Source of the DNA: a virus
DNA length: 33,864 nucleotides
Virus record (IMG/VR): IMGVR_UViG_3300003702_000593
Coordinates: 1-33,864 of that record
Reading direction: 5' to 3' (one strand)
The position numbers and the translations under genes are program-made. Position 1 is the stretch's first letter. Every line of letters starts with the position of its first letter. Shown here in pieces: positions 6,187 to 13,314 of the stretch. The notes under the pieces were generated by a model. It was not told the origin of the DNA, searched no databases, and saw nothing but the letters and a program-made list of their open reading frames with translations.

Positions 6187-6348
6187 ATGGAAACATATGA
6201 TACATTAAAAGCATGGGGAATAAGTAAAGAGGACTTAATGCCCAAAAAAGTTCATGAACAGCAAGTTAGAGATCTAAATGAACAACTCTATAGTGCTTAT
6301 GGACGAATTGCTAAATTAACTAGAAAAATCGCCAAACTAGAAAATTAG
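6187..6348 (+). CDS. Small helical protein, 53 aa
   Basis: Not recognised. It is 53 residues, highly charged and probably one long helix in its second half (QQVRDLNEQLYSAYGRIAK, with LTRKIAKLE at the end). It starts with METYDTLKAWGISKEDLM. AAGGA at 6177-6181 is a Shine-Dalgarno at good spacing, and the gene is the first one after the promoter at 6118, so it is likely expressed early. Its stop TAG overlaps an in-frame GTG that could extend the next frame upstream. Confidence 0.6.
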   Translation: METYDTLKAWGISKEDLMPKKVHEQQVRDLNEQLYSAYGRIAKLTRKIAKLEN

Positions 6349-6425
6349 TGGGAGATCGATTTTATTTAGAACAGCGAGCTAAGACTGGCTCGTGCATTGG
6401 TTATCAATCTTTTAGGAGAAAAAGA

Positions 6426-6773
6426 ATGGCTTGGGAAGAAGATAAAAAGCAACAAGCAATAGAAATGTATACTGATGAAGAACCTACTCCTGAAACGAGT
6501 ATGGAAATCGTCAAACTCATAGCCGAAGAATTAAATGAATCACCAAATGGTGTAAGAATGATTCTTACTAGGGCTGGAGTATATATCAAAAAGAACCCTT
6601 CTGCAGGAAATAGTTCAGGCAAAACGGGTGGAGGCAGAGTAAGTAAAGCTGAATGTCATCAAATGTTATTTGATGTAGTTGGCTCTCTCGGCGGCTCTCT
6701 TGATATGGATATTATCAGTAAAATTTCTGGCAAAGCTGCAAAGCATATCGCAGAACAAATAGTAAGTAATTAA
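6426..6773 (+). CDS. Small HTH/SANT-like DNA-binding protein
   Basis: 115 residues from the ATG at 6426, chosen because AGGAG at 6415-6419 lies seven bases upstream. A GTG at 6348 would add 26 residues without support. Residues 1-55 read WEEDKKQQAIEMYTDEE, a helix, then LIAEELNESPNGVRMILTR, which is the same module as in the four-repeat protein at 9412 (for example VSDIADEIGKTQRGVKTMLTRRG there). A glycine/serine/lysine linker follows at 57-72, then a second helical part with ISKISGKAAKHIAEQI. It is probably a DNA-binding or regulatory protein, and a strong terminator follows it. A short inverted repeat (CGAGC 6375-6379, GCTCG 6388-6392) lies in its leader. Confidence 0.7.
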   Translation: MAWEEDKKQQAIEMYTDEEPTPETSMEIVKLIAEELNESPNGVRMILTRAGVYIKKNPSAGNSSGKTGGGRVSKAECHQMLFDVVGSLGGSLDMDIISKISGKAAKHIAEQIVSN

Positions 6774-6781
6774 CTTATTTA

Positions 6782-6808
6782 GCGTGGACTTTTTGTCCAC
6801 GCCTTTTT
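6782..6808 (+). terminator. Strong rho-independent terminator
   Basis: Perfect stem GCGTGGAC at 6782-6789 and GTCCACGC at 6795-6802 with a TTTTT loop, followed by CTTTTT. It begins eight bases after the stop codon of the small DNA-binding protein gene. Together with the promoter at 6118 it bounds a two-gene transcription unit. Confidence 0.92.
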
Positions 6809-6937
6809 GCACCTAAAATTTTGACCTAAAAATTTAAAATTAAAAATAACTGGTTCAACCCTTAAATCCCAGCAAAAATTTAAGAAGGTAAGTTAGCAAC
6901 ACCATAGTTAAAAATTATATTAATTAAAGGTGTTCTT

Positions 6938-7216
6938 ATGGACAAAGAATCTTTTAAGGATAAAGTAAAAGAATGTGAAGACGCTATAATTACTTATCGA
7001 AGTACAAACTCACGAAAGTTAAAGTATAATGTATGCACATTAAATTTCACTACTCCTTATATACAGAAAAAACACAATCGTGCTAAAGAAACGAAAGACA
7101 CGGTTTTATTATTCTGTTGGGATACAGATTCCTACAGACTTTTGCGTCCTGCAAATGTCACAAGCATTGTTCCATTAAACTCAATCTTAAAAAATAAAGG
7201 CGACCATGAATGGTAG
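6938..7216 (+). CDS. Hypothetical protein, 92 aa
   Basis: No function known. The N-terminal half is basic and hydrophilic (KECEDAIITYRSTNSRKLKY), while the C-terminal half is beta-like with KDTVLLFCWDTDSYRLLRP and VTSIVPLNSIL at about 58-85. I recall similar small proteins in marine T4-like phages, without an assigned role. The 163-base leader after the terminator at 6808 is AT-rich. It holds TTGACC at 6821-6826 with only a poor -10 17 bases on (AAATAA), so the promoter of this gene is uncertain. It overlaps the next gene by seven bases. Confidence 0.6.
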   Translation: MDKESFKDKVKECEDAIITYRSTNSRKLKYNVCTLNFTTPYIQKKHNRAKETKDTVLLFCWDTDSYRLLRPANVTSIVPLNSILKNKGDHEW

Positions 7217-7518
7217 ATATATGGCAAGAACCAGAAGTATACTCACGAATAATTCACGAAAATGAAGATGGATTAGAACAAGTTCGTCTAACAATAAACA
7301 CTTTTCGAGAGGTTGAGTATATTCATCTCAGAAAATATTATTTAGATTTCAATGAAGAATGGCAACCTTCATCGAAAGGGATAGCTATGCCTTTAAACCT
7401 ATCAAACTCATACGAATTATTTGCGGCTCTGGTTGAAATACTTTCTCTAGCTGAGAGCAAGGATACGATCATGAAGCATTTTGGTAAAATTTTCAACGAA
7501 GTTTATAATAGTTCTTGA
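7210..7518 (+). CDS. PC4-like ssDNA-binding transcription cofactor
   Basis: 102 residues. The segment at about 26-80 fits the PC4/p15 fold family: beta strands (RLTINTFREVEYIHLRKYY), an acidic turn with a Trp, then KGIAMPLNLSNSYELFAAL leading into a helix, where the family has KGIxLxxxxWxxL. PC4-type proteins bind single-stranded or melted DNA, and I recall a PC4-like protein reported in T5-type phages as an ssDNA-binding early protein. The C-terminal 20 residues form an extra helix. Its stop codon TGA (7516-7518) is part of the next promoter's -35 box. The assignment is by pattern only and a different small beta protein is possible. Confidence 0.6.
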   Translation: MVDIWQEPEVYSRIIHENEDGLEQVRLTINTFREVEYIHLRKYYLDFNEEWQPSSKGIAMPLNLSNSYELFAALVEILSLAESKDTIMKHFGKIFNEVYNSS

Positions 7519-7543
7519 CTTTCCCCTTAAATTCATTTATAAT
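7515..7543 (+). promoter_or_regulatory. Sigma70-like promoter for ligase gene
   Basis: TTGACT at 7515-7520, a 17-base spacer and a perfect TATAAT at 7538-7543. The -35 box overlaps the stop codon of the upstream gene. The GTG of the ligase gene is 31 bases after the -10 box. Confidence 0.85.
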
Positions 7544-7573
7544 AAGTATATAAAATGAAAAAAGGGAGTAAAA

Positions 7574-8584
7574 GTGAGTCTAAAACATCTACTAGAACAA
7601 GCAAGTAAAGCGTATTATGAGGGTACTCCTATAATGCCTGATTATCAATTTGATGAACTATCCAAACTTTATGACTGGAAGAATGTAGGTTATGAAGGAA
7701 AAAACGGTAGAATTAGACATGAGTATAGACTTTATAGCTTACAAAAATTTTTTACAGATAGTGATAAATGGGTTTGGTATTTTGAAACCTTTATGGATCA
7801 TGAAATAGTAGAAACCCCAAAACTAGATGGCGCTTGTATTAGCCTACTTTATAAACAAGGTATTCTAATTCAGGCTCTAACAAGAGGCGATGGAATTGAG
7901 GGTATTGATATCACAGATAAAATTATTTTATCTAAAATGGTACCTCATCAATTAAAACATATGGACTACTCTCAAGGAGAAGTCAATAACGAATCAGACA
8001 TATCACAAGTCACGGGAGAAGTCGTTGCTCCCAAATCTATAACAAATTCACGAAATTACTCAGCAGGCGCTTTAAACCTGAAGGATACTAGTGAATTTAT
8101 CTCCCGTGATCTTACCTTTATAGCATATGATCTGCAACCCGCAGAACATTGTTATACATGGAGTATGGATTATTTAAGATATTCTGGATTTAAGACAGTA
8201 ACAGATCAAGTTTTAGCCCTTGAAATACCCCAAGAGTGGGAACAGTTTCCACACGATGGTCGAGTATTTAGGATTAATGACACAAAAGAATTTGAAAAAT
8301 GGGGTTATACTTCCCATCATCCTCGTGGAGCATATGCCTTAAAAGAACAAAAAGAAATTCAACAAACAATTTTGAAGGACGTAGTATGGCAAGTTGGTAA
8401 AAGTGGTCAAGTATCACCAGTAGCCATCTTAGAGCCAGTCGAAATCGGAGGAGCGATTGTAAAAAGAGCAACCCTACACAATATAGCATATATTGAAGAT
8501 TTAGGTTTAGAAATTGGTTGTGGAGTAGAAGTTATCAGATCAGGAGAAATAATCCCTAGAATTGTAGGAGTTATTGAAAAATAG
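7574..8584 (+). CDS. ligA: NAD+-dependent DNA ligase, N-terminal (adenylation and OB) subunit
   Basis: 336 residues, about half of a cellular LigA. Residues 1-60 carry the NMN-binding Ia-type segment (AYYEGTPIMPDYQFDEL). The nucleotidyltransferase motif I is ETPKLDGACISL with Lys83 as the AMP-accepting lysine; TRGDGIEGIDIT at about 108-119 and GEVVAP near 148 are further adenylation motifs. The OB domain (PVAILEPVEIGGAIVKRATL; GVEVIRSGEIIPRI) ends the protein. Zinc finger, HhH and BRCT parts are missing here and are encoded by the gene at 8643. The GTG start has AAGGGAG at 7561-7567 in front. It should form AMP-ligase and seal nicks together with the second subunit. T5-type phages also split this enzyme. 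Confidence 0.93.
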   Translation: MSLKHLLEQASKAYYEGTPIMPDYQFDELSKLYDWKNVGYEGKNGRIRHEYRLYSLQKFFTDSDKWVWYFETFMDHEIVETPKLDGACISLLYKQGILIQALTRGDGIEGIDITDKIILSKMVPHQLKHMDYSQGEVNNESDISQVTGEVVAPKSITNSRNYSAGALNLKDTSEFISRDLTFIAYDLQPAEHCYTWSMDYLRYSGFKTVTDQVLALEIPQEWEQFPHDGRVFRINDTKEFEKWGYTSHHPRGAYALKEQKEIQQTILKDVVWQVGKSGQVSPVAILEPVEIGGAIVKRATLHNIAYIEDLGLEIGCGVEVIRSGEIIPRIVGVIEK

Positions 8585-8587
8585 TTC

Positions 8588-8616
8588 TTGACAATGGCGG
8601 TTAGATTTGGTATAAT
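8588..8616 (+). promoter_or_regulatory. Perfect sigma70 promoter between ligase halves
   Basis: TTGACA at 8588-8593, a 17-base spacer and TATAAT at 8611-8616, matching the bacterial consensus at every position. It starts three bases after the stop of the first ligase gene, so the two ligase parts can be transcribed independently. Confidence 0.9.
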
Positions 8617-8642
8617 AATAAAATACAAATGAGAGAATAAGT

Positions 8643-9407
8643 TTGATAATGACCAAAACAATAACACCACCAAAAAATTGCCCTAGTTGCAATTCGGTAT
8701 TAGAATGGGTCAAGGATCAGCTTTTTTGTATGAGCGATAGTTGTCCAACTAAAAATTCAAAATTAGTAGAACACTTCGCAAAGTCTCTCAGAATAAAAGG
8801 TCTTGGACCAAAAACAGTAGACAAATTATTACTAGACAATATTAATAAGATTTACGAAATAGATTATAATTACATAGAAGCCTCTCTAAAATCTAAGAAA
8901 TTAGCCGAGAAATTGATTAATGAAATAGAGAAAAGTAAGAAGTCTGATTTACAGACTTTATTACCAGCGTTTTCTATCCCACTTTTTGGAAGGACAGCCT
9001 CTGAAAGATTATGTGGGGAAGTTTCGGAAATAAGCGAAATAAATGCTGACTCATGTAAGAAAGCAGGGTTAGGTCCAAAGGTAACAAATAATATGTTAAA
9101 CTGGCTCAAGAACTTTAATCAGTATCAAACACTCCCTTTTAGTTGGAAAACTAATAAGCAAGTTCAAAGAACAGCTTATATGGAAGTAAAAGGAGTTGTT
9201 TGTATATCTGGAAAACTTAAGTCTTATCCTACAAAAGCTATTGCAAAGAAGTATTTAGAAGCAAAAGGTTATGTAGTGAAAAGTAACTTTACAAAAGATG
9301 TGAACATTTTAGTGAATGAAAGTGGGATAGAATCCGCAAAAACTAAAAAGGCTCATGATAATAATATAAATGTAATTAATGATATTACAACTTTAATCGG
9401 AGGATAG
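8643..9407 (+). CDS. NAD+-dependent DNA ligase, C-terminal (Zn, HhH, BRCT) subunit
   Basis: 254 residues holding the parts missing from the gene at 7574. A four-cysteine zinc finger lies at residues 13-34 (C13, C16, C29, C34). Helix-hairpin-helix repeats follow from about 50 to 165 (LRIKGLGPKTVDKLL; SIPLFGRTASERL; KAGLGPKVTNNML), then a BRCT domain from about 180 to 252 (GVVCISGKLKSYPTKAIAKK; GYVVKSNFTKDVNILV). The start is either TTG at 8643, seven bases after GAGAG, or ATG at 8649; the difference is two residues. These domains bind and encircle nicked DNA in cellular LigA. Here they must act as a separate subunit. It has its own consensus promoter at 8588. Confidence 0.92.
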   Translation: MIMTKTITPPKNCPSCNSVLEWVKDQLFCMSDSCPTKNSKLVEHFAKSLRIKGLGPKTVDKLLLDNINKIYEIDYNYIEASLKSKKLAEKLINEIEKSKKSDLQTLLPAFSIPLFGRTASERLCGEVSEISEINADSCKKAGLGPKVTNNMLNWLKNFNQYQTLPFSWKTNKQVQRTAYMEVKGVVCISGKLKSYPTKAIAKKYLEAKGYVVKSNFTKDVNILVNESGIESAKTKKAHDNNINVINDITTLIGG

Positions 9408-9411
9408 TCAA

Positions 9412-10137
9412 ATGGGTGTACCTAAATGGACAGAAGAGCGAACAGACTCGCTCACCGCATTTGTAGGAGATGAATCTCCTATTTCTCAAGCAACTGTTGC
9501 CGCAGGCGCAGAACACTTGGGAACAAGCCCTCGTTCCGTTTCTTCTAAGCTGAGAAAGATGGGATACGATGTCGAATTGGCATCTAGTGTTTCAACTAAA
9601 ACTTTCTCGGACGACGAAGAAGCAACTCTACGAGCATTCGTAGAGGGTAATTCGGGGCAATATACTTACGCTGAAATAGCCGCTGCTTTTGCAGATGGAA
9701 ATTATGCAGCTAAGTCTATTCAAGGTAAGATCCTTTCTATGGAACTTACCGGACACGTCAAGCCTACCGAAAGACCAGCTAGTGTTAGAACTTATTCACC
9801 AGACGAAGAAACAACCTTTTTAGGTTTAGTTTCTAATGGTGCATTTGTTGAAGACATTGCTGAGGCTCTTGGTAGACCGATCAACTCAATCCGTGGTAAA
9901 GCATTGTCCTTCCTTAGGACTGGTGAAATAAATGCAATCCCTAAACAAAGGGAAAGTAACGCCAAATCCAAGGTGGACGCTTTAACCGAATTGGGCGACA
10001 TATCTGGAATGTCAGTTTCTGACATTGCTGATGAAATCGGTAAAACACAGCGTGGTGTTAAAACTATGTTAACCAGGCGCGGACTTACCGCAGCTGATTA
10101 CGATGGTGCAGCACGAAAAGAAAGAGTAGCTACTTAA
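9412..10137 (+). CDS. Four-module SANT/HTH-like DNA-binding protein
   Basis: 241 residues built of four similar modules at about 6-52, 65-115, 128-172 and 187-232. Each has a Trp/Phe/Tyr-x-(D/E)EE-type opening (WTEERTDSL, FSDDEEATL, YSPDEETTF), an acidic helix, then an HTH-like pair ending in a basic S-(V/I)-(S/R)-(S/G)-K-(L/A) helix (SPRSVSSKLRKMGY; KSIQGKILSMEL; NSIRGKALSFL; RGVKTMLTRRGL). Repeated Myb/SANT-like modules imply multisite DNA binding. The gene has the strongest Shine-Dalgarno in the region (GGAGG at 9399-9403). It also uses visibly more GC-rich codons than its neighbours (GCT, ACC, GGT, CTT), as expected for a highly expressed protein. I recall related proteins as common in marine phages. 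Role unproven. Confidence 0.75.
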   Translation: MGVPKWTEERTDSLTAFVGDESPISQATVAAGAEHLGTSPRSVSSKLRKMGYDVELASSVSTKTFSDDEEATLRAFVEGNSGQYTYAEIAAAFADGNYAAKSIQGKILSMELTGHVKPTERPASVRTYSPDEETTFLGLVSNGAFVEDIAEALGRPINSIRGKALSFLRTGEINAIPKQRESNAKSKVDALTELGDISGMSVSDIADEIGKTQRGVKTMLTRRGLTAADYDGAARKERVAT

Positions 10138-10147
10138 GCTATTTTTT

Positions 10148-10188
10148 CGTAGGGAGCAAGGACTGACGAGTCCTTGACTTTCCTTACG
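10148..10188 (+). other. Two-tier RNA hairpin before helicase gene
   Basis: Inner stem AAGGACT at 10158-10164 pairs with AGTCCTT at 10169-10175 around loop GACG. Outer stem CGTAGGGA at 10148-10155 pairs with TCCTTACG at 10181-10188, with one G-U pair. It is not followed by a T tract, so simple intrinsic termination is doubtful. TTGACT at 10174-10179 looks like a -35 box, but no -10 lies 16-18 bases downstream. It may be an attenuator, an mRNA-processing site or a transcript-end stabiliser for the highly expressed gene upstream. Confidence 0.6.
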
Positions 10189-10207
10189 TTTAAATCTGGG
10201 GGAATGA

Positions 10208-11557
10208 ATGAATATTGCATCGGCACTACTCAATAGAATTATATTGGAACAAGATACTGAAACTTGGGGAAACTTGCAGCTTCATTATTTACCTCCAGAA
10301 TATCAATCTATTCACAGAGCTATCAACAAACATTTTGAGCAGTATCTTGCTCTTCCAACCTTTGATGATTTAAAATTAGAACTCAGGGATCAGTCATTAA
10401 AGGAAAAAATTTATGCCATAGAATCCCTAGAAGTGGACTCAAATCCATATCAATTATTAGAATACCTAAAAAATGAATATACTCAAGTCGAAATTCTCGA
10501 TGAGGTAGACAGCTATATTGAAAAATCTGTTGGGATGGCTACAGCAGAAGAAAATATAGAATCTATAGAAGATATAGTAGTAAAAGTACGAAATAAAGTA
10601 GAGACAGATACTGAATCTATCAGTATGCAAAAAATTGATGCTTTAGAAACGGAAGAAGAAATAGCTAACTATATACCACTAGGATTAAATGATGCCTATG
10701 ACCAGAGAATGAGGTTTACAAAAACAGATTTAATATTATTAGGTGGTCGTAGAGGAATGGGTAAATCTTTTACCTGTGCAAATATTGCAATAAATCAATT
10801 TAATCTAGGTAAAAGTTCTTTATACTTTACAATAGAAATGACCAAAGAACAAACCTTTAGAAGGTTTGCTTCATTAGGAACAAACATTCATCTGGACAGA
10901 CTTAAGGATAGAAATTTAACAGATCAAGAGTTTCAAAGACTTGCAGAGTGGCAATCTGATAGATTTGAAGGAAGTTCTACTTGTCTAATGAATTATTATA
11001 CTCATAAAGATTATGATAAGTTTCAAAGAGAAGTTACAAAACTACCCTTAAGAACAGATAAACAAATGGATATTGTATACGATACTACTTTAACACTACC
11101 AAAAATTAAAGCAGAGATTGAATATAGAATGAACTATTTAGATTTGGGTGTTGTAATAATTGATTATATAAATCAAGTCCGAAGATCGTCTGCTCCAAAT
11201 AATAGAGCCGGACAATATGATTGGACAGAACAAATAGAAGTAAGTAAAACTTTAAAACAATACTCTCAAGATTATGGAGTATTATTCTTTTCTCCTTACC
11301 AAACAGATGCTACAGGTGAAGCTAGATTTGCTAAGGGTATTCTTGATGCCGCTGACGCGGCATTTGCATTAGAAACTTGGGCAACTGGTGATAACTGTAT
11401 CAGTTTCATATGTAAGAAGATGAGAAACGGTCCGATGGAAAGTTTTACTAGTGAAATGGATTGGAACACACTAAAGGTTGGACCTAAAAGTGCTCTAAAT
11501 CCTAAAGAAAAAGCTGAAATGAGAACAAAAATGAACGAGGAGGTACATGAATTATGA
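10208..11557 (+). CDS. Replicative DNA helicase, DnaB/gp41-like
   Basis: 449 residues, RecA-fold hexameric helicase that unwinds DNA at the fork. The N-terminal about 150 residues are helical and would be the primase-interaction domain (LPPEYQSIHRAINKHFEQYL). The motor domain opens with YIPLGLNDAYDQRMRF; Walker A is GGRRGMGKSF at 179-188 and Walker B LGVVIIDYINQV at 313-324. FFSPYQTD at about 364-371 and the arginine-finger region near CKKMRNGP follow. GGGGGAA just upstream supplies the Shine-Dalgarno. The primase gene lies 0.9 kb downstream. It overlaps the next small gene by four bases (ATGA). Confidence 0.92.
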   Translation: MNIASALLNRIILEQDTETWGNLQLHYLPPEYQSIHRAINKHFEQYLALPTFDDLKLELRDQSLKEKIYAIESLEVDSNPYQLLEYLKNEYTQVEILDEVDSYIEKSVGMATAEENIESIEDIVVKVRNKVETDTESISMQKIDALETEEEIANYIPLGLNDAYDQRMRFTKTDLILLGGRRGMGKSFTCANIAINQFNLGKSSLYFTIEMTKEQTFRRFASLGTNIHLDRLKDRNLTDQEFQRLAEWQSDRFEGSSTCLMNYYTHKDYDKFQREVTKLPLRTDKQMDIVYDTTLTLPKIKAEIEYRMNYLDLGVVIIDYINQVRRSSAPNNRAGQYDWTEQIEVSKTLKQYSQDYGVLFFSPYQTDATGEARFAKGILDAADAAFALETWATGDNCISFICKKMRNGPMESFTSEMDWNTLKVGPKSALNPKEKAEMRTKMNEEVHEL

Positions 11558-11655
11558 GCTTTGAACAAATGGGCGCAATATATGCCGTAGCTATATTATC
11601 CGCTGTATGGGGTTTTGCTATGGGATATTGTATGAGAGGAATGGATGATGAGTGA
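11554..11655 (+). CDS. Micro membrane protein, 33 aa
   Basis: 33 residues with one hydrophobic helix at about 7-26 (GAIYAVAILSAVWGFAMGY), then CMRGMDDE. It starts at an ATGA overlap with the helicase stop and ends inside the first codons of the SET-domain gene, which supports it as real and translated. Function unknown. It is one of at least four tiny single-helix proteins inserted between replication and metabolism genes in this block. Confidence 0.55.
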   Translation: MSFEQMGAIYAVAILSAVWGFAMGYCMRGMDDE

Positions 11656-12190
11656 AGGAAAGAGTTGGCCTATGGTTAATACAGGAGCCAAAAATCCAGT
11701 AAAAAAACAAAGTTTTGAAGAACGAATGAGTGATGCTACAGAATTTTGGCAAGCTCTAAGAGATTACAATAAAGAAAGAGAATATTTTTTAGAACAAGCT
11801 AAAGAAGTATCTGGTAAACTTGAAATTAGATTAATCAAACAAGGTATGAGAGGTCTTTTTGCAAATAGAATATTTAATAAAGGTGAAATAGTTTTAATAT
11901 TAAAAGGAAACTATTTTCCTAAACCCAGTAGAACTTCAATACAGGTGGGAAAAGATAAACACGTAGAAAGTTATGAAGGTGGATTAATTAATCATCATTG
12001 TAATCCAAATACTAATATAGTAATAATTCCTGATGTAGAACCAGCACTTGTAGTTGCAAATAAAATTATTTTTAAAAGGGAAGAAATTACTTTTGATTAT
12101 GAAACTACAGAAGTAGAAATGGCGAAACCATTTAAGTGTGAATGTCATGGAAATTGGATTCAAGGAAAAAACTATAGGTTTCAAGAATGA
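11645..12190 (+). CDS. SET-domain protein (putative lysine methyltransferase)
   Basis: 181 residues. After a 55-residue helical N terminus, the SET fold runs from about 58 to 175: [20 protein letters not shown] at 67-86, the S-adenosylmethionine pocket motif NHHCNPNT at 116-123 (family NHxCxPN), [20 protein letters not shown] at 134-153 with the catalytic-type Tyr152, and a post-SET-like CEC at 165-167 with no third cysteine nearby. SET enzymes methylate protein lysines. The target here is unknown and could be a host or phage protein. Two adjacent ATGs (11645, 11648) are possible starts; AGAGGA at 11635-11640 better fits the second. SET genes are rare in phages, though I recall them in some cyanophages. 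Confidence 0.85.
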   Translation: MMSEGKSWPMVNTGAKNPVKKQSFEERMSDATEFWQALRDYNKEREYFLEQAKEVSGKLEIRLIKQGMRGLFANRIFNKGEIVLILKGNYFPKPSRTSIQVGKDKHVESYEGGLINHHCNPNTNIVIIPDVEPALVVANKIIFKREEITFDYETTEVEMAKPFKCECHGNWIQGKNYRFQE

Positions 12191-12351
12191 AAAGTTATCA
12201 ATGTATAATGTGTTCCTTTATATATCACGAAGCATTGGGGTGGCCCGAAGACGGTATTGCTGCAGAGACGAAATGGGAAGACATACCTGATGATTGGGAG
12301 TGTCCAGATTGTGGTGCTATGAAAGAAGATTTTTATATGGTGGAGATGTAG
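12187..12351 (+). CDS. Rubredoxin
   Basis: 54 residues, exactly rubredoxin size. A single iron is bound by two CxxC knuckles: C6-x-x-C9 ([10 protein letters not shown]) and C39-x-x-C42 ([13 protein letters not shown]). The family landmarks [10 protein letters not shown] at 15-24 and WEDIPDDW at 30-37 are all present. Rubredoxins carry single electrons in the cytoplasm, for example to oxygen-protection or alkane-oxidation enzymes; the partner here is unknown. The gene overlaps the SET-domain stop (ATGA) and is followed one base later by a micro membrane protein. It is too short for routine ORF calling and is easily missed. Confidence 0.93.
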   Translation: MKSYQCIMCSFIYHEALGWPEDGIAAETKWEDIPDDWECPDCGAMKEDFYMVEM

Positions 12352-12352
12352 T

Positions 12353-12457
12353 ATGAGATTTTTAGAAAAATTTTTTGAAGCATTAACGTTTTGGATATTC
12401 TTTTTTATATTCATGTTTGTATTTTTATTTATATATAGAGTACTAATGGAAGGATGA
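12353..12457 (+). CDS. Micro membrane protein, 34 aa
   Basis: 34 residues, almost entirely hydrophobic after residue 9 (LTFWIFFFIFMFVFLFIY), ending RVLMEG. It starts one base after the rubredoxin stop and its own stop overlaps the primase start (ATGA). It might anchor rubredoxin or another neighbour at the membrane, but nothing shows that. Function unknown. Confidence 0.5.
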   Translation: MRFLEKFFEALTFWIFFFIFMFVFLFIYRVLMEG

Positions 12458-13314
12458 ACGTAGAAGAATTAATACAGAAAAAGAAAATAATGTACCGACA
12501 ACAAGGTGCAGACTTTGTAGTACATTGTTTAAATCCAGAACATGATGACAGTAATCCTTCTATGAGAATTGATAAAATTACTGGAATATTTCATTGTTTT
12601 TCTTGTGGATATAAAGGAAGTATATTTAAGTATTTTGATACACCAGTATCATTTCTAGAGCAAAAAAGAGCAAGATTAAAAAGAAAAATTGAAGACAGAA
12701 GAACAGAGAGTGTAGGACTAACAATGCCTAAAGATTTGATGGCTTATGCAGGGAACTTTAGAAATATAAAACCAGAAACTTATACAAAGTATGAAGCATT
12801 TACCCACCATGAATCACAGTATGTAGGTAGAGTAGTATTTCCAATTAAAGATATTACAGGAAGGGTATCGGCTTTTATAGGTAGACATATGGATAGTACA
12901 GTTGTTCCTAAATATATGATTTTTCCACCAAAAGCTAAAATGCCCTTATTCCCATCTCATGCTAATCCAATTCTTGGCAGAGTGATTTTAGTTGAGGGAA
13001 TTTTTGATGCACTCAATTTATTAGATAAAGGATTATCCAATGCAATGTGTTGCTTCGGAACTAGAAATATGGATATTTATAAGTTGTCCGTATTAAAAGT
13101 TCAAGGAGTCATTGGATTAGATATTCTTTTTGATGGAGATACAGCAGGAAGAGAAGCAGCAGAGAGTATAGTAGAACTCTGCGATAAAGTAGAATTATTA
13201 TCTCAGGTAGTACAAATGCCAGAAGGATTAGATCCTGGCGCACTACCTGCGGATAGAGTAGAAAATTTAAAGGAGTGGTTATATGACGAACCAGAAGAAC
13301 ATAGCATTAATTGA
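12454..13314 (+). CDS. DnaG-type DNA primase
   Basis: 286 residues, shorter than bacterial DnaG. It makes RNA primers for the lagging strand. A CHC2 zinc-binding domain lies at the N terminus: C25 and H30 (HCLNPEHDDSNPSMRI) with C48 and C51 (FHCFSCGYKGS). The Toprim catalytic domain shows VILVEGIFDALNLL at 177-190 with Glu181, and DILFDGDTAGREAA at 223-236 with Asp228 and Asp230. The usual C-terminal helicase-binding domain is absent or very short. The end overlaps the polymerase gene by 32 bases in another frame. Confidence 0.92.
   Translation: MNVEELIQKKKIMYRQQGADFVVHCLNPEHDDSNPSMRIDKITGIFHCFSCGYKGSIFKYFDTPVSFLEQKRARLKRKIEDRRTESVGLTMPKDLMAYAGNFRNIKPETYTKYEAFTHHESQYVGRVVFPIKDITGRVSAFIGRHMDSTVVPKYMIFPPKAKMPLFPSHANPILGRVILVEGIFDALNLLDKGLSNAMCCFGTRNMDIYKLSVLKVQGVIGLDILFDGDTAGREAAESIVELCDKVELLSQVVQMPEGLDPGALPADRVENLKEWLYDEPEEHSIN

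Noticed and set aside
6348-6425. GTG at 6348 as start of the small DNA-binding protein.
   Set aside because: The extra 26 residues are unlike the module family, and a good Shine-Dalgarno precedes the ATG at 6426.
6845-6885. A tRNA-like T-arm phrase (GGTTCAACCC) and an imperfect CTGG/CCAG pairing in the leader at 6809-6937, possibly a tRNA fragment or attachment site.
   Set aside because: No acceptor stem, anticodon arm or CCA end can be built around it, and no integrase gene is present.
10174-10202. TTGACT before the helicase gene as a fifth promoter of the sigma70 set.
   Set aside because: No -10-like sequence lies 16-18 bases downstream (CTGGGG at 10197-10202).
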